Assembly: GCF_009905375.1 (NCBI RefSeq)
Contig: NC_133649.1
Span: forward strand, 227,858,857-227,922,856
Origin: Apium graveolens
Taxonomy: Eukaryota > Streptophyta > Magnoliopsida > Apiales > Apiaceae
DNA: 64,000 nucleotides
Direction of reading: 5' to 3'
Shown in pieces: positions 11,574 through 24,189 of the stretch. A program made the position numbers and the translations under genes. The first letter of the stretch is position 1. Every line of letters starts with the position of its first letter. Under the pieces are notes generated by a model, which was given only the letters and a program-made list of their open reading frames with translations, made no database searches and was not told the DNA's origin.

Positions 11574-13225
11574 CACCTATACCTGAATTGAATTCTCAGG
11601 GCACTCCATCTGTGTGGAAAATTTCAGGGCACTGTGTCCATTCGCCATTATTGTTAGCGTTGACAAATGAGGAATATATTTGAAATCTTAACAGATATTT
11701 AACAGTTCCCAAAAAATAGAATGCGGGCACAGAATTCAAGAAAAATTATATAATAATGGAGGAAAGTTAAAAAAACTAAGTAAAATAGTGGGATCGATTA
11801 ATATTATATGTATAAAATGGGTATAGTGAAGAGAAGTAGTGATGTAGTTATTTTAAAAATTATAAAAATTTTAATTTTTTTAAAAAAATTTGAAATGAAA
11901 ATAATTGGAAGGAACATCCCAAGAAGAAAATGTAAACAAATGGAAGGGACAGAGAGAGTATGATTTTGCTAACCGTTTTTATCAACTCCTTGGATCCAGG
12001 TTGATGCACGCATTGAAGGGATAACAGATAGGGCGTAGCTAAGTTAGGGGTCACTTGCATCCCTCAACTTCTAAATGTCTTCCTATTTACGGTATATTAT
12101 ATAAAATTTAACTTTTTTATATTTGACCCCAAATTTAATAAATTTAACCTCATTTATCATTTTTTATCCCACTTAAATTTTATTTTTGACCTCACTTAGT
12201 TCTATAACTTATAAAAAATACATAAATTTATCTTTTATATTTGATAAAAAAGGTTAACTATATCGGATAATAGATAAATCGTTAATAATAATTTTGTTAA
12301 ATATTTATTAAAAATATATTTAGAGGTATTGTTAATAAAACAACTATGTACAGTTTTTCGAACATGAAAAATTGTAGTACAATTTTTTTTACCATCGGGA
12401 TCAAATTTACTGGCTACGTACATGATCCGAGAGGTGGGATCTTGTTGCTAATTCTCACAGGATTAGTAGAGTTGCGCGTAAGCTGGTCCGGAAACCTGGT
12501 TATTAAAAAAACATTAGGAAAATTTTATTTACAGAGAAGTTATTTTGTTTTCAGAGCTAATCCATAATAAAAAGACAATACTGTACCCATGCATGGAAAA
12601 TAACCATAAAAATAGAAAAATGAATCAAATTCATCATTTATTAATTTAAAACACAAAATTACAAATAAAATCTTTTAGTTTATGCAAAAATGAATACGAT
12701 AATCAATAATTTTGTAGTAACTAATAGACATGGATACTTAATTTTGTGAATGTAGATTGCTAAAATAGATTTGGACTAAAATTTCTGAAGATAAGATTTG
12801 CAAGAATCCGCATATCGGATACGGGATACGTGTGTCCGAGTATCCGACACGGAAACTCGGCATGTGACCCAAGTGTCCATGTTTCTTCAGTACTTAGAGA
12901 AAATTATATAAAAAGACTCAAGTCCATAAGAAAAGCGGTACAAAGAATGAAGACACCAATTTATGTTACTGAAATACCAGCTGAACACCATTTCGGTTGC
13001 AGCTAGTGTAGCTGTATGTTGCCGAATTGCTGCGAAATTGTGACAATAGCTTTACACCCTTTCTGCAGAAGCACACGAACCTACAAGATTCCAGGTTACC
13101 AATCAGTTCAAACCACATTGATCATGGAAAATTTTACAGTTATACCTTGATTTACTGCACTAAACTCCCATATATCGATTATTCAGTGCAGAAATACAAG
13201 GCCATAATAGCACATCTTTTGCACG
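11574..13225. other. Intergenic AT-rich DNA, no gene recognised
   Basis: There are many homopolymer A/T runs and only short open frames. The sequence 12795-12860 contains several TATCCG/CGGATA words like those at 13485-13660. I see no domain, RNA gene or defined element ends. Confidence 0.6.
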
Positions 13226-13460
13226 GGGCTAATAGGCTAAAACATAAGCGAAGTGACCTAAAACTTGCAATTGGGTTACTGAACTCAAAAAACTTGCATT
13301 TACATAACTCAAGAAATTAAAACTTGTATTTAGGTCACTGCCGTTAACTTCACTAACATAATAAAAACTGAACTTGCAACGTACAAAACTGAACTCAACC
13401 CCAACTTGCATTTACATAATTAGATTAATAAAAACTTGTAACTAGGGTTACTGAATAAAA
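13226..13460 (+). repeat. Left arm of an imperfect inverted-repeat pair (possible MULE terminus)
   Basis: It begins GGGGCTAATAGGCTAAAACA and contains AACTTGCAATTGGGTTACTG several times in degenerate form. The reverse complement of 24190-24385 begins TTTTTAATAGGCTAAAATG and carries the same AACTTGCAA..GGTTAC.GAACTC word. Long degenerate terminal inverted repeats with internal repetition are typical of Mutator-like elements, but I see no transposase and no clear target-site duplication. Confidence 0.45.
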
Positions 13461-13484
13461 ATAAACTTGCAAATGGGCTGTCAA

Positions 13485-13660
13485 AAAATTCGAAAAATCC
13501 GATACTCGTCCAAAAAATTCCTTTTCGTATCCGAAATAAAGCGGATATTATCCGTATCCGAAACAAAGCTGATATAACCCGTATTGGAATTCGATGATTG
13601 TGGATACAAATACGGATATAGGCATATTCGTATCTGATAATATCTGAATCCGAATAAATA
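13485..13660 (+). repeat. TATCCG/CGGATA-rich repeat
   Basis: Roughly ten degenerate words of the form (A/T)TCCG(T/A)ATCCGAA in both orientations are packed in 175 bp. It lies between the left inverted-repeat arm and element B. Origin unknown. Confidence 0.5.
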
Positions 13661-14097
13661 TATTTTATTTAAATATTTATATATAATTTAAAATTTATTT
13701 ATATTAAATTTATATTTATATATGTTAGTCCCTTAAAAATATAGCAAGAATTACAGAAGGGGGGTTGAATGGAATTCTTGAACTTTTTCTTGAAATAAAA
13801 ATGTTCAACTCGATTATAGATATATTTGTTTTGATTAGCACAATGCGGAATATAAACTTTAATGAATCAAAACAAGAGTAATTAAAAACAAGAGTCTTTA
13901 AAAACTTTCTGGTGGATTTAAACAATTCCACCAGAGATATATTTAATATATCGAGAGGACTCTGTGTGCAGAAATGTTCACAGCTGCTTATACAAAATAG
14001 AACTACTAAGAACACAGGAAATGCTAAAGATGGTGCTTACAAAGATTTCTCTGTGTTTGTTTCTTAGCTCTCTTAGTTGTTTTTCTATTTGCTACTC

Positions 14098-14120
14098 TCT
14101 TGGTTTATATATTACCAAGA
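14098..14120 (-). promoter_or_regulatory. LTR TATA box flanked by inverted arms (B 3' LTR)
   Basis: On the minus strand ATATATAAA lies between the arms TCTTGGT and ACCAAGA. Compared with family A (ACTTGGT/ACCAAGT), the outer pair changed on both sides, keeping complementarity. The 5' LTR has the same at 23216-23238. Confidence 0.6.
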
Positions 14121-14284
14121 TTACAAAGTCAAAAGAACTGAATAAATATAAAATCTAACAGTCTTGATCTTTGCTGCTTTTCATCCTCTATTACCCAGTT
14201 AATGGGCTTCCACAGTGTGTTTGTATCCAACTCGACGGCTGTGTGTCAGCTTTCACTGTTCAACTGATGTTTGAATCTTGATAT

Positions 14285-14407
14285 GATCATCCGTCGACTT
14301 TCAGATCATCCGTCGATGACTTACTTGATCATCCGTCGACTGCTATTTTAAACATCCGTTGAAAGTCATTTGATCATCCGTCGAAGCTTTGTTAAGCATC
14401 CGTTGAT
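14285..14407. repeat. ATCCGTCGA motif cluster (B 3' LTR)
   Basis: Six copies of CATCCGT(C/T)GA occur, mostly as GATCATCCGTCGA. The equivalent cluster of the 5' LTR is at 23403-23525. A second cluster lies at 14588-14666. Confidence 0.9.
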
Positions 14408-14744
14408 AGCTATTTTGGCACTTGACTTCATTTCACTTATACAGAATTACAAGACATTGCTTATGTACAGTTAATCAACCTATTCTGCATATCTAGTTAA
14501 AGTCAACATGACTTATATACTACTACAGATTCTATACAAAGGTGCATACAACACTGTGCTACAAACTTATTATTACATAAGCTACTCACTCGATGGATAA
14601 TAAGTTACTCATCCGTCGGGACTAAAACGAGTTATCCGTCGGGACTATAATTCTTATCCGTCGAGTGCTACATTATTTCACTAAGTAAAATTTACTTAAA
14701 TGTTTTGTTTTGGTAATCATCAAGTACACAATATATTCACAACA

Positions 14745-14758
14745 ATCTCCCCCAATTT
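14745..14758 (-). other. Polypurine tract of element B
   Basis: On the minus strand it reads AAATTGGGGGAGAT, directly before the 3' LTR. Confidence 0.85.
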
Positions 14759-14932
14759 ATGTCTACTGTAATTGTAGCCATAAATTAAGAGATACTTGAT
14801 GATAACAAAACATCCTAAACATATATCTTTAAAGATAAGTAGATAAAACTCAGAGTGCTTCAATTTAAACAGGATATACAAGGTTTGGCTCACAGTCAGT
14901 TCAAGATGCTCCTCTAGCCTGAGCAGATTTTT

Positions 14933-17900
14933 CTAGTTTCTTGAAGGTCTGGATCTTCTTCCAAGCTTTCTGTTGTTTTCTTCAATTTGATTCTGGAGCT
15001 GTCTGTGGAATTCTAATTCATCAGATTCTGAGAGATCTAACATTTCTTGCATTTCCAAGAGAGTCTCATTGCTAGAGATACTCAATTGGTCTTCTAATCT
15101 GAAGAATCTTCTCACGCCCTTGTCATCCATGAATTCCATTAGCCAGTAGGGCCTTAGATGCACTCTTCTCTCTGTGTATGGGATGTTAAGAGTTTTGGGT
15201 AGTGCATCTTTGGCTCTAACACTCCTTAGCTCTTCAATCTTCTTCAATACTAATCTTCTTGCAGTTACATTAAACCCAAAGTTTTCCTTGAAGGATGAAT
15301 AGACTTTGATCAACACAGCTTGGCTTTCTTGAAGTATCCTGTGAAGAGGCCACTGAATCTCTCTTCCTCCTTTGTACTTGAATACCAACCTTTCAGGTAG
15401 GTTTCTGTATGCATCAATTGCCCTTACCTCATCCAGCTCCTCCAGATAAAGGTTTAGGTCTGAGAATTCTTTGATGTCACACAAGTACAAGTAGTCTCCC
15501 TTGTTGATCTTGAGTTGAGCTTTGACTACTGCCTTGGATTTGAGAGGTGACAGCTTCACTTTCTTGACTGCCCTTGATTTTGTCCTTCTTGGCTTGGTGA
15601 GAATTGGCAAGTTGAAGTCAGGAATTGGTAATTTATCCCACTCTATTGGCTCATCCTTTGGCACAATAGGCTCTCCATGTATGTTCCTATAGGGGTCCAC
15701 CACCCTTATGTCTTTAAATACCACAGAGGGCTTTGATGCTTGAGTTTCAGCTTTAGTGGATTCCATTGGAAATTGATCTTCCAATTCCTTGTTAACAATA
15801 TCCAACTTTCTTTTTGTTCTTTTAGCCAATTTTTTCTTTCTTGGAGATTTCTTCTGTTCTTCAGTCTTCTTCTTTGATTCAGTAGCTTGAGTTGGTTGAG
15901 AGGGAATTTGTTGAAAAGAGTTCACAGCCTGTAGCTTGGTCAAGATAGCAAACTGTTCTTTCTTTTGTTTAGACTTCTTTGCATCTAGAGCAGCTTGCCT
16001 CTTTTCCTGCTTCAATCTGACTTTTTCTTCTTCCTTTGCATGAGCAAATTGTGGATGTCCAGCTACCACACAAATTTCCTTCCCATTTCTGAATATCTTT
16101 GCAATTCTCTTTCTTGAGGCTGAATCAGCTGGATCTTTGTAGAGGAGAATAGATCTTGACAGAAGCTTCTTTTCATCAGGCTTGGGTGTCTCATACACAG
16201 TATCCATAGGGTTCTTCAAAGATGACTTTGGATAGTTTGCCCTTGGTTTAAGAATTATCTCAGCCTTTTTAGTCTTGATGCAGGAAGATTGTCCTTTCTC
16301 CAGATAGTTCATGATCATCTCATTCACATTGATTGGCTTGACATGAGAGTGATGGATGGCTGACTGATCTGGTTCCTTGACTAATTGAAACTTTTTCTGT
16401 ATTTCCTCATCAATCTTTTTCTAGTTGATCAGAGTCAACTCTTCTTTATCAGCATCTTTCAAATTTGCTGCTGCTGCATTTATAAGATCTATACCATCTG
16501 CAACTGGTGGCTTGGAGATAATAATTGAAGGTACAATTACTTTGCTGATTTGAACTAAAATGTTCTCCCCCTCAGTTGGTCCTTTCTCCCCCTTACTTGA
16601 TTCTCTCTCCCCCTTTTTGTTATCATCAAGTGGAGGAGTTAGGCCTTGTGCTTTAGCCAGTTGCATGAGAAGATTTATCTGAGTCTGTTGATTTTAAAGA
16701 AGTAGAGCCACTGAATTCTCAATAACTTGAACTCTGGTCTCCAGCTTGGCTATCTTCTTGTCAGAATCTGATTCTCCTCTCAACCTTAGTAATAGAACAT
16801 GCATGGTACCATATGGCATTATTGAATCCAGCTTCTCAGAGTTGTATATCTTTAAGTCAGCTATCTCCTTTTTCAATTCATCCACACTGATATTCTGTCT
16901 TGAGTATTGGATCTTCATTAAATGCAAAGAGTCTAGATGAGCTTTAAGAACAGCCTTGGTACCAGCATCTGAAGCTTCCTGAAGGGCTTGCTGAATAGCT
17001 GTTACTTGTTTTACCAAAGATACCTCAAATTGTCCTTGTGTAAATTCCTTTACCCATGCCCATTCAGGTAAACTTAAAGCAGAACTTGGGCCTTCAGCTC
17101 CCCCTAAGTTCATGCTACCATTCAAAGAACTAGAGTCATCATCATCAGAATTTACTCCAAATTCTTCAGATGGCTCTCCAGCTTGAGGAGGCATCCTGTT
17201 TACAGCAGCTTTATCTCTTTGAAGAGATTCTGTGGTGTGCACTAAGTGCAAAGTCTGCTCTGCCTCCACATTGCCCTGAGCAGCCAACAGTTGATAGGCT
17301 AAAACAGGGTGAGTAAAAGTGTCAGCATCCAAGGAAATGTTATCAATTACAGCTTTGTAATGTTGCTGAAATTGTCTTTCCTTTTCAGCGTCATCCACAA
17401 TCATTGACTCACTAGCAATGGCTGGTTCCATCCTTATTTCTCCAGTACCTGCTTTTCTCTCATGTTCTCTCTTTTTTTGCATCAGGGTCTCACCCTGGCT
17501 CCCCACCCTCACACCCTCACCTTCACCTACTAAGGTGGGACTCCTCTCACTCACTTTTCCCAATCCTAAATGAATGGATTGCTGAGATTCACTCTTTTCC
17601 TCTCCTTTTGCCTGGGAGCAACCCAGCCTCTCACTCAATGCACTCTCCTCTCTCAGTCCTAAGAGTGATTGTATTATCACCAAATCTTCTGCACTTGAAA
17701 TTATTGAAGTTTGAAGTTGTGCAGAGACCCTCGACGGATAAGTGATATCCGTCGGGTGAGTGGTAAAGCTATCCGACGGATAACTGCTGTTAAGCTTATC
17801 CGTCGGGATACAATCACTACTCGACGGATGAGCAATATCCATCGAGAGAGTGGAAATGAATGAGGTGGGAAGAGAAACTATTGTTGACTCTGTGTTGATT

Positions 17901-19497
17901 GAAGTTATTTGGGGGACAGATGTCACAATAGAATCAGAAAGAATTGGCAAGTGAGCCAACAAATCATCTAAAAGATGATGCTCAGTTGCACTGGATTTTG
18001 GCTTCCCCAACAGAGTTAAAGAAGGGGAATCAGGAATTGAAGTGTTTATCATGTCCACTTCCAGTGAGTTGGTTGGTGAGTATTGTGTTTCAGTGGCTTC
18101 TATAATGAGAGATTTTGGCTGTGACTCCACATTTATTGGAGCCACATCAATCTGAATTTGAGAAGGTGCAGGGACTGTGTCTTTAGCACCAGTTTGCACT
18201 AATTGTGTGCCCTGTGCATCCCCAGTTGTTTTGGATTTCTTCTTTCTAGTATAAGTTTGGTGTGAGCTTGTGTCCCTAACCCTCTTGGCTTGTGCTCTTG
18301 GATGAGAGCTTTGTTCAATAGCCACATCCTTTTGGGAGGATGCGGCTAGAAGTGAGCTTCTGTCCTTTTTAAGCACTGTAGTTTGTTGGGAAACTGCAGT
18401 GTGGCTAGGCTGGGATTCACTCATCTCTCCAACCTTATCCTTGGGGTTTCTTTGATGTTCACCCCTTCCCTCACCTATCTTACCCTCCTTCACACTCCCC
18501 TCTTTGGCTTTGGTAGATTTTTCAACTGGTACCTTTTAAGAGATACCAGAGGGGGTTTTCTTTGATTTGGATTTGGGAATTGCAGTTGTTTTGGCAGCTT
18601 TGGCAGGCAACTGTTTGGTCATTTTCACAGTTGCCATAGCTTTGCCTGAAGTCAAAGAAATAGAAGAGATTGGAATAGTTGAGGGTATGGATAAACTTAC
18701 CTTACTTACCTGAAGTGTCAGCATTACAGGAAAATAGAACATTGGCACATCCTTGTGATGGTTGGCTCTGTTCAAGTCTGCAATGATTCTTCTCTCTTGA
18801 ACCCAACAAGCTAATTTGTTGTTTGGGTTCTCAAGTTCAATCTCTTGACAAAGATGGTTAGCCAAAAGCATAAAAAATCTAGCATAGTAAATATTCTTTC
18901 CTCTTTTGGCTAAGTCACCTAATTTAAAACCTAACTCATACACAACAAGGTCACTGAAATTATAATATTTGTCTGTAACTAGCATGTATAGCATGTTAAG
19001 CATGGAAATGTTCACAGAATCAAAATTACTGATTTTTCCAGAAAAGACTTTAGTTACTACATCACACAAGTAACTCCATTCCTTCCTAAGACCTAGTCTT
19101 CTAATTTCACTTAGTTTTGCAGTAGGAAGTGCCTAATGAATGGAATTAAGCATATTGACAATATCAGTGTCAGTGTGTGGTGCAGTTACATTATCATCAG
19201 GAATCTTGAAACATGTTTTATTACATCACTATTGATACAGAAATCATTACCTTTGATGGTCAGAGTGATGGTTTTGTCAGTAGAGTTGTAGATTGCTGTT
19301 GTCCACATTTCCTCAACAACTTCACAATAGATTGTGGGTGATTCCAGCATAGCAAAACTTAACTTGCAGTTCTTCACGAAGTCCATTATCTTATGATAGT
19401 CTTCAGATTGTTGAATCCCCTTATTGACCAAGGCAGTGAAGTTGTTCTTCTCATAGATGAACCCAGTCTGTGACATGATCTTTACTACGGGTGCCAT
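14933..19497 (-). pseudogene. Env-like ORF of element B (about 1.5 k codons, broken)
   Basis: It starts MAPVVKIMSQTGFIYEKNNF at 19497, shared with family A. The N-terminal domain (about 250 residues) includes LRKEWSYL, and YYARFFMLLANHL near 18880. A long Ser/Thr/Pro/Glu-rich linker spans 18500-16400, with the family B motif written into it at 17731-17845. The C-terminal conserved domain (16327-14933) contains CVVAGHPQFAHAKEEEK and WLMEFMDDKGVRRFFRLEDQ. A frameshift near 19215 and a stop near 19134 break the first part; TAA at about 18536, TAA at 16694-16696 and TAG at 16421-16423 break the rest. No obvious signal peptide or transmembrane helix. Despite the label env-like, nothing here demonstrates an envelope. 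Confidence 0.85.
17731..17845. repeat. CGACGGAT motif cluster in the env-like ORF (B)
   Basis: Six sites occur: CTCGACGGAT, ATATCCGTCGG, ATCCGACGGAT, TTATCCGTCGG, CTCGACGGAT and ATATCCATCGA. The block around GGATAAGCTTAACAGCAG aligns with family A at 56341-56370, so the sites are positional homologues. Confidence 0.85.
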
Positions 19498-20017
19498 TGT
19501 TAGAGAAGAAAAGCTTGAAGAGAAAGAGGATTTTTGCTTGAGAGAGAATGAAATAACACAGTTGAATTTGAGAATGATAAAAGAAAATGATTAGAATGAA
19601 ATAGGCTTTTATACTTTGCTCAGACTCAACGGATGAAAATAATAAAAAGAAGTAAATTACCCAATAGAAATTGCCTAAAACGACCGTTTTAAAATAAGCT
19701 TTAAAAATTCCACCCATTATCCGTCGTGTAATGCTTATAAACTGTAAGTATACTCGATGGATAATGTTCAGGGAATTAACGGTTCAGATTTAGATACTTC
19801 GACGAATGAGGATAAAATGTTATCCGTCGAGCTTTAAAATATTCCAGAAAAGTAATTAATTTTTATTTACAATTTGTATATCGACGGATGACTCAACCCG
19901 ATGGATAATGGTCATCCGTCGAGATACAAATTTTGACTTAGCCAAAATTTCATCCAAGACTAAAAATTAACTAAATTTCTGGCTTCTTTTCAAATTGCAA
20001 GAATAATACAGATAAAT
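19498..20017 (-). other. Post-pol spacer of element B with motif sites
   Basis: Non-coding stretch between RNase H and the env-like ORF. It carries the family motif at about eight places (19623-19634, 19718-19925) in both orientations, for example ATATCGACGGATG and GTCATCCGTCGAG. The 5' UTR of the env-like ORF is A/T-rich. No other gene. Confidence 0.75.
19603..19613 (-). promoter_or_regulatory. Internal TATA box ahead of the env-like ORF (B)
   Basis: On the minus strand it reads GTATAAAAGCC, about 110 nt before the ATG at 19497. Family A has TATAAAAGCCC at 54541, about 108 nt before its ATG. Conserved sequence and spacing suggest a promoter for a separate env-like transcript. Confidence 0.6.
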
Positions 20018-21985
20018 TCAAGAGTAATTAAGCATACCTAACTCACTTACCAACCTAGAAAAGGTGGATTCATCCAGTGGCTTGGTAAAAATATCTGCAA
20101 GTTGTTTCTCACTTGGAACAAAATGTAACTCTACAGTACCATTCATTACATGTTCCCTTATGAAATGGTACTTGATGTCTATATGCTTTGTCCTTGAATG
20201 TTGCACTGGATTTTCAGTGATGGCAATTGCACTTGTGTTGTCACAGAAAATAGGAATCCTTTCAACTTGCAAACCATAGTCTAGCAATTGATTTTTCATC
20301 CATAAAATCTGTGCACAGCAACTGCCAGCAGCAATATATTCAGCTTCAGCTGTGGAAGTAGAAACTGAATTTTGCTTTTTACTGAACCAGGACACAAGCT
20401 TGTCTCCTAAAAATTGACAGGTTCCTGTTGTGCTTTTTTCTATCAATTCTGCAACCTGCATAATCTGTATCTGAATAACTAGTTAGATCAAAACCAGAAT
20501 CTCTAGGATACCAAATGCCAAGGTTTGGTATTCATTTGAGATATCTGAAAATTCTTTTAATAGCTATCAAATGAGACTCTCTAGGATCAGCCTGAAATCT
20601 AGGACACAAACATGTAGCAAACATTATATCTGGCCTACTGGTTGTTAAGTACAGAAGTGAGCCAACCATGCCTCTATAACTTGAAATATCCACAGACTTT
20701 TCAGTAGTGTTTAGTTCAAGCTTAGTTGCAGTGGCCATGGGAGTTTTTGCAGATGTGCAATCCATTAGATCAAACTTCTTTAAAAGATCAAAAATATATT
20801 TAGTTTGACTAATGAATATTCCATCACTAACTTGCTTAACTTGTAAACCAAGAAAGTAAGTTAGTTCTCCCATCATACTCATTTCATACTTGCTTTGCAT
20901 CAGTTTGGCAAACTTTTTACAAAGTTTCTCATCTGTAGAGCCAAAAATAATATCATCTACATAAATTTGAACAAGTATGTTAGAGCCATTCACATTTCTG
21001 AAAAATAAAGTTTTATCTACAGTACCTCTTGTGAAGTGACTTTCCAAAAGGAACTTTGATAAAGTATCATACCAGGCTCTAGGTGCTTGCTTCAGTCCAT
21101 AAAGTGCTTTCAGTAGATAATAGACATACTCTGGGAAATTTGGATCTTCAAAGCCAGGAGGTTGACTTACATACACTTCTTCCTCCAAATCTCCATTCAG
21201 AAAGGCACTTTTGACATCCATTTGATAGACTTTGAAATTGGCATGGGCTGCATAGGCTAAGAAGATTTTGATGGCTTCAAGTCTTGCAACAGGAGCAAAT
21301 GTTTCATCAAAATCTATCCCTTCTTGCTGACAATAGCCTTTAGCAACCAATCTTGCTTTGTTCCTTACTACTATGCCATTTTCATCCATCTTGTTTCTGA
21401 ATACCCATTTGGTGTCTATTGGATTCTTTCCTTTAGGCTTGGGTACCAGCTTCCATACTTTATTCCTTTCAAATTGGTTTAGCTCCTCTTGCATAGCTAA
21501 AATCCAATCAGGATCTAATAAGGCTTCTTCTACCTTCTTTGGTTCTTCCTTAGACAGGAAGCTGCTGTATAGACATTCTTCTTGAGTTGCTCTCCTGATT
21601 TGAACTCTGGAAGAAACATCACCAATAATCAGTTCAAAGGGGTGATCTTTTTTCCATTTTTTGGTTGAGGTAGATTAGCTCTAAATGAAGAGACCTCAAT
21701 GTTGTCTTGATGTATGATTAAGTTTTGATTGCTAGAAACTCCCCCTGAGTTTGTGGATCTTTGATTTGAGATTGGGGTGCTTTCTATGGGTGATCTGCCT
21801 TGACTTCCTGCTCCTTTTGATAACCCGACGGATGGTGAATTTTGAGTATCGACGGATGAGGCAGGTTGTCTTCCGACGGATAATACAGATTGCCTTCCGA
21901 CGGATGAAGCATTATGTAACTCGATGGATGTTGAGTTTTGTGCTTCATTTGTAGTAGATTTGTCTGCATTATCCTTAGACTCAAA
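20018..21985 (-). pseudogene. Copia pol remnant of B: pre-RT hinge, RT and RNase H
   Basis: From right to left: hinge with five copies of the family motif (21823-21930), then RT from 21494 ([60 protein letters not shown], catalytic YVDDIIFGS at about 20940-20965). RNase H follows (EAEYIAAGSCCAQILWMKNQ, ADIFTKPLDESTF) to the stop at 20018. RT and RNase H are separated by a TGA at 20532 and a one-base frame change near 20430 in an A-run. Integrase and protease are missing. RT catalytic residues are intact up to the break. Confidence 0.88.
21823..21930. repeat. CGACGGAT motif cluster in the pol hinge (B)
   Basis: CCCGACGGATG, ATCGACGGATG, TCCGACGGATA, TCCGACGGATG and CTCGATGGATG occur at 20-30 bp spacing. 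Family A has the matching cluster at 52195-52335 as CAACGG. Confidence 0.88.
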
Positions 21986-22779
21986 GAATCTTCACTTTCT
22001 GCAGCTAGCCCTTTACCCTTGCTTTCACAGGCCTTTGAAGTTGATTCCACAGCTTCCATCTTCACTTCCTTCTCCTTTTCCAATTCAGCCACTAGTGCAA
22101 TAGATCCTCCTTTCTTCTTTCCTCTCTCCATTCTTTCATCCTGCTCTATTTCAAGCTCATAGGTCTTCAGAATGCCATACAGTCTCTCCAAGGTAAACTC
22201 CTTATAATCTTGAGAGTTTCTCAATGAGACTGTCATTGGTTTCCATTCCTTTGGAAGAGATCTGAGAAATTTCAGATTGGAGTCTTTAGTCTGATAGACT
22301 CTTCCATGCAATTTAAGAGCATTTAGTAGCTTTTGGAATCTACTAAAAATGTCAGTGAGTGACTCACTTTCTTCATTATGAAAATGCTCATATTGCTGAA
22401 TCAGGAGCTGCATTTTATTTTCTCTTACTTGCTCAGTACCATCACATATTATCTGTATTGTGTCCCAAACTTCCTTGGCAGTCTTGCAGTTGATGATGTT
22501 ATCAAACATATCTGCATCAACACCATTGAACAGAATGTTCATGGCCTTTTTATCTTTCCTGACTTGTTCAAGATCAGGTTCAGACCATTCATGCCTTGGC
22601 TTTGGAACAGAGGGTTCATTTCCTATTGCAGCTCTCATTGGAACATGAGGGCCTCTTTCTATGCAGTCCACATAGGCCTCATCTTGAGAAAGCATATGAA
22701 GATGCATCTTTACCTTCCAATGATGGTAATTATCTTTATCAAGAAAAGGAATCTCGACTCCAACATCTTTCTTGTTCAT
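21986..22779 (-). pseudogene. Gag N-terminal part of element B, joined to the pol hinge
   Basis: It starts MNKKDVGVEIPFLDKDNYHH at 22779, about 48 nt after the PBS. The copia gag (UBN2-type) core is well kept (AKEVWDTIQIICDGTEQVRE, SNLKFLRSLPKEWKPMTVSL). At about residue 260 the sequence jumps, near AGTGAAGAT, into the hinge that precedes RT. The gag frame continues through the hinge in the wrong frame and stops at 21784. The deletion removed the CCHC knuckle, coiled-coil, protease and integrase. The retained gag core might still enter particles made by intact relatives, but that is inference. Confidence 0.85.
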
Positions 22780-22826
22780 CTTGCTGTATTATTTTGATCT
22801 TTAAACTCTTTGTAGATTAAGAGCCT

Positions 22827-22838
22827 GCTCTGATACCA
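22827..22838 (-). other. Primer binding site of element B
   Basis: On the minus strand TGGTATCAGAGC, two bases after the 5' LTR. This is the standard copia PBS, complementary to the 3' end of initiator tRNA-Met. Confidence 0.9.
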
Positions 22839-22840
22839 AT

Positions 22841-23862
22841 TGTTAGTCCCTTAACAATATAGCAAGAATTACAGAAGGGGGGTTGAATGGAATTCTTGAA
22901 CTTTTTCTTGAAATAAAAATATTCAACTCAATTATAGATATATTTGTTTTGATTAGCACAATGCGAAATATAAACTTTAATGAATCAAAACAAGAGTAAT
23001 TAAAAACAAGAGTCTTTAAAAACTTTCTGGTGGATTTAAACAATTCCACCAGAGATATATTTAATATATCGAGAAGACTCTGTGTGCAGAAATGCTCACA
23101 GCTGCTTATACAAAATAGAACTACTAAGAACACAAGAAATGCTAAAGATGGTGCTTACAAAGATTTCTCTGTGTTTGTTTCTTAGCTCTCTTAGTTGTTT
23201 TTCTATTTGCTACTCTCTTGGTTTATATATTACCAAGATTACAAAGTCAACAGAACTGAATAAATATAAAATCTAACAGTCTTGATCTTTGCTGCTTTTC
23301 GTCCTCTATTACCCAGTTAATGGGCTTCCACAGTGTGTTTGTATCCAACTCGACGGCTGTGTGTCAGCTTTCACTGTTCAACTGATGTTTGAATCTTAAT
23401 ATGATCATCCGTCGACTTTCAGATCATCCGTCGATGACTTACTTGATCATCCGTCGACTGCTATTTTAAACATCCGTTAAAAGTCATTTGATCATCCGTC
23501 GAAGCTTTGTTAAGCATCCGTTGATAGCTATTTTGGCACTTGACTTCAATTCACTTATACAGAATTACAAGACATTGCTTATGTACAGTTAATCAACCTA
23601 TTCTGCATATCTAGTTAAAGTCAACATGACTTATATACTACTACAGATTCTATACAAAGGTGCATACAACACTGTGCTACAAACTTATTATTACATAAGC
23701 TACTCACTCGATGGATAATAAGTTACTCATCCGTCGGGACTAAAACGAGTTATCCGTCGGGACTATAATTCTTATCCGTCGAGTGCTACATTATTTCACT
23801 AAGTAAAATTTACTTAGATGTTTTGTTTAGGTAATCATCAAGTACACAACATATTCACAACA
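22841..23862 (-). repeat. 5' LTR of element B
   Basis: TGTTAGTCCC to ATTCACAACA on the plus strand. It differs from the other LTR at about 15 of 1022 positions by eye, mostly G/A and C/T transitions. It carries the TATA-in-stem at 23216-23238 and motif clusters at 23403-23525 and 23706-23784. Confidence 0.93.
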
Positions 23863-24189
23863 ATATAATTTTATATAATAGTAAAAACAGTGTTGACATA
23901 TATAAAAAAACATTTGAGTTCAATGAGCTAACTACCAAGCACCAATATTATCTTTTCCATTTGTTCAAACATCTAATTTAATACAATAAGCTAATTTTAT
24001 CTCAAAAAGCTAACTTACAAAAATGGCCTAAATCTAACCGTGAATACTATAATATAATATTTAAAACACGATTTTCATTTTTATGATTTTTGATAAATAT
24101 AAATTTGACTTCAATTGTTATTTTTAATATTAAAAACTAAATTATTAATTTAATTAAGTAAATAAATGTATATAAATGAAAATATGTGT

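Larger units (their letters stand above)
13723..14744 (-). repeat. 3' LTR of element B
   Basis: On the plus strand it runs from TGTTAGTCCC to ATTCACAACA, next to the polypurine tract. It carries the family B motif (TCATCCGTCGA and variants) at 14285-14407 and 14588-14666. Confidence 0.93.
13723..23862 (-). mobile_element. Sirevirus-like Ty1/copia element, family B (complete ends, internally deleted)
   Basis: The two 1022-bp LTRs differ at about 15 sites by eye, suggesting a young insertion. Target-site duplication ATATA is at 13718-13722 and 23863-23867. On the minus strand the order is 5' LTR (22841-23862), PBS, gag N-terminal part, pre-RT hinge, RT and RNase H, spacer with TATA box, env-like ORF, PPT and 3' LTR (13723-14744). 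Zinc knuckle, protease and integrase are absent, so it is non-autonomous. It is related to family A at the protein level but has a distinct LTR sequence and motif variant. Confidence 0.93.

Noticed and set aside
12340..12567. Possible coding exon around 12346-12567
   Set aside because: Short open frame without recognisable domain, splice context or conserved partner in the window.
16746..16940. Plus-strand frames opposite the B env-like ORF and RT (16746, 21938, 22378 and others)
   Set aside because: Shadows of the minus-strand retroelement genes.
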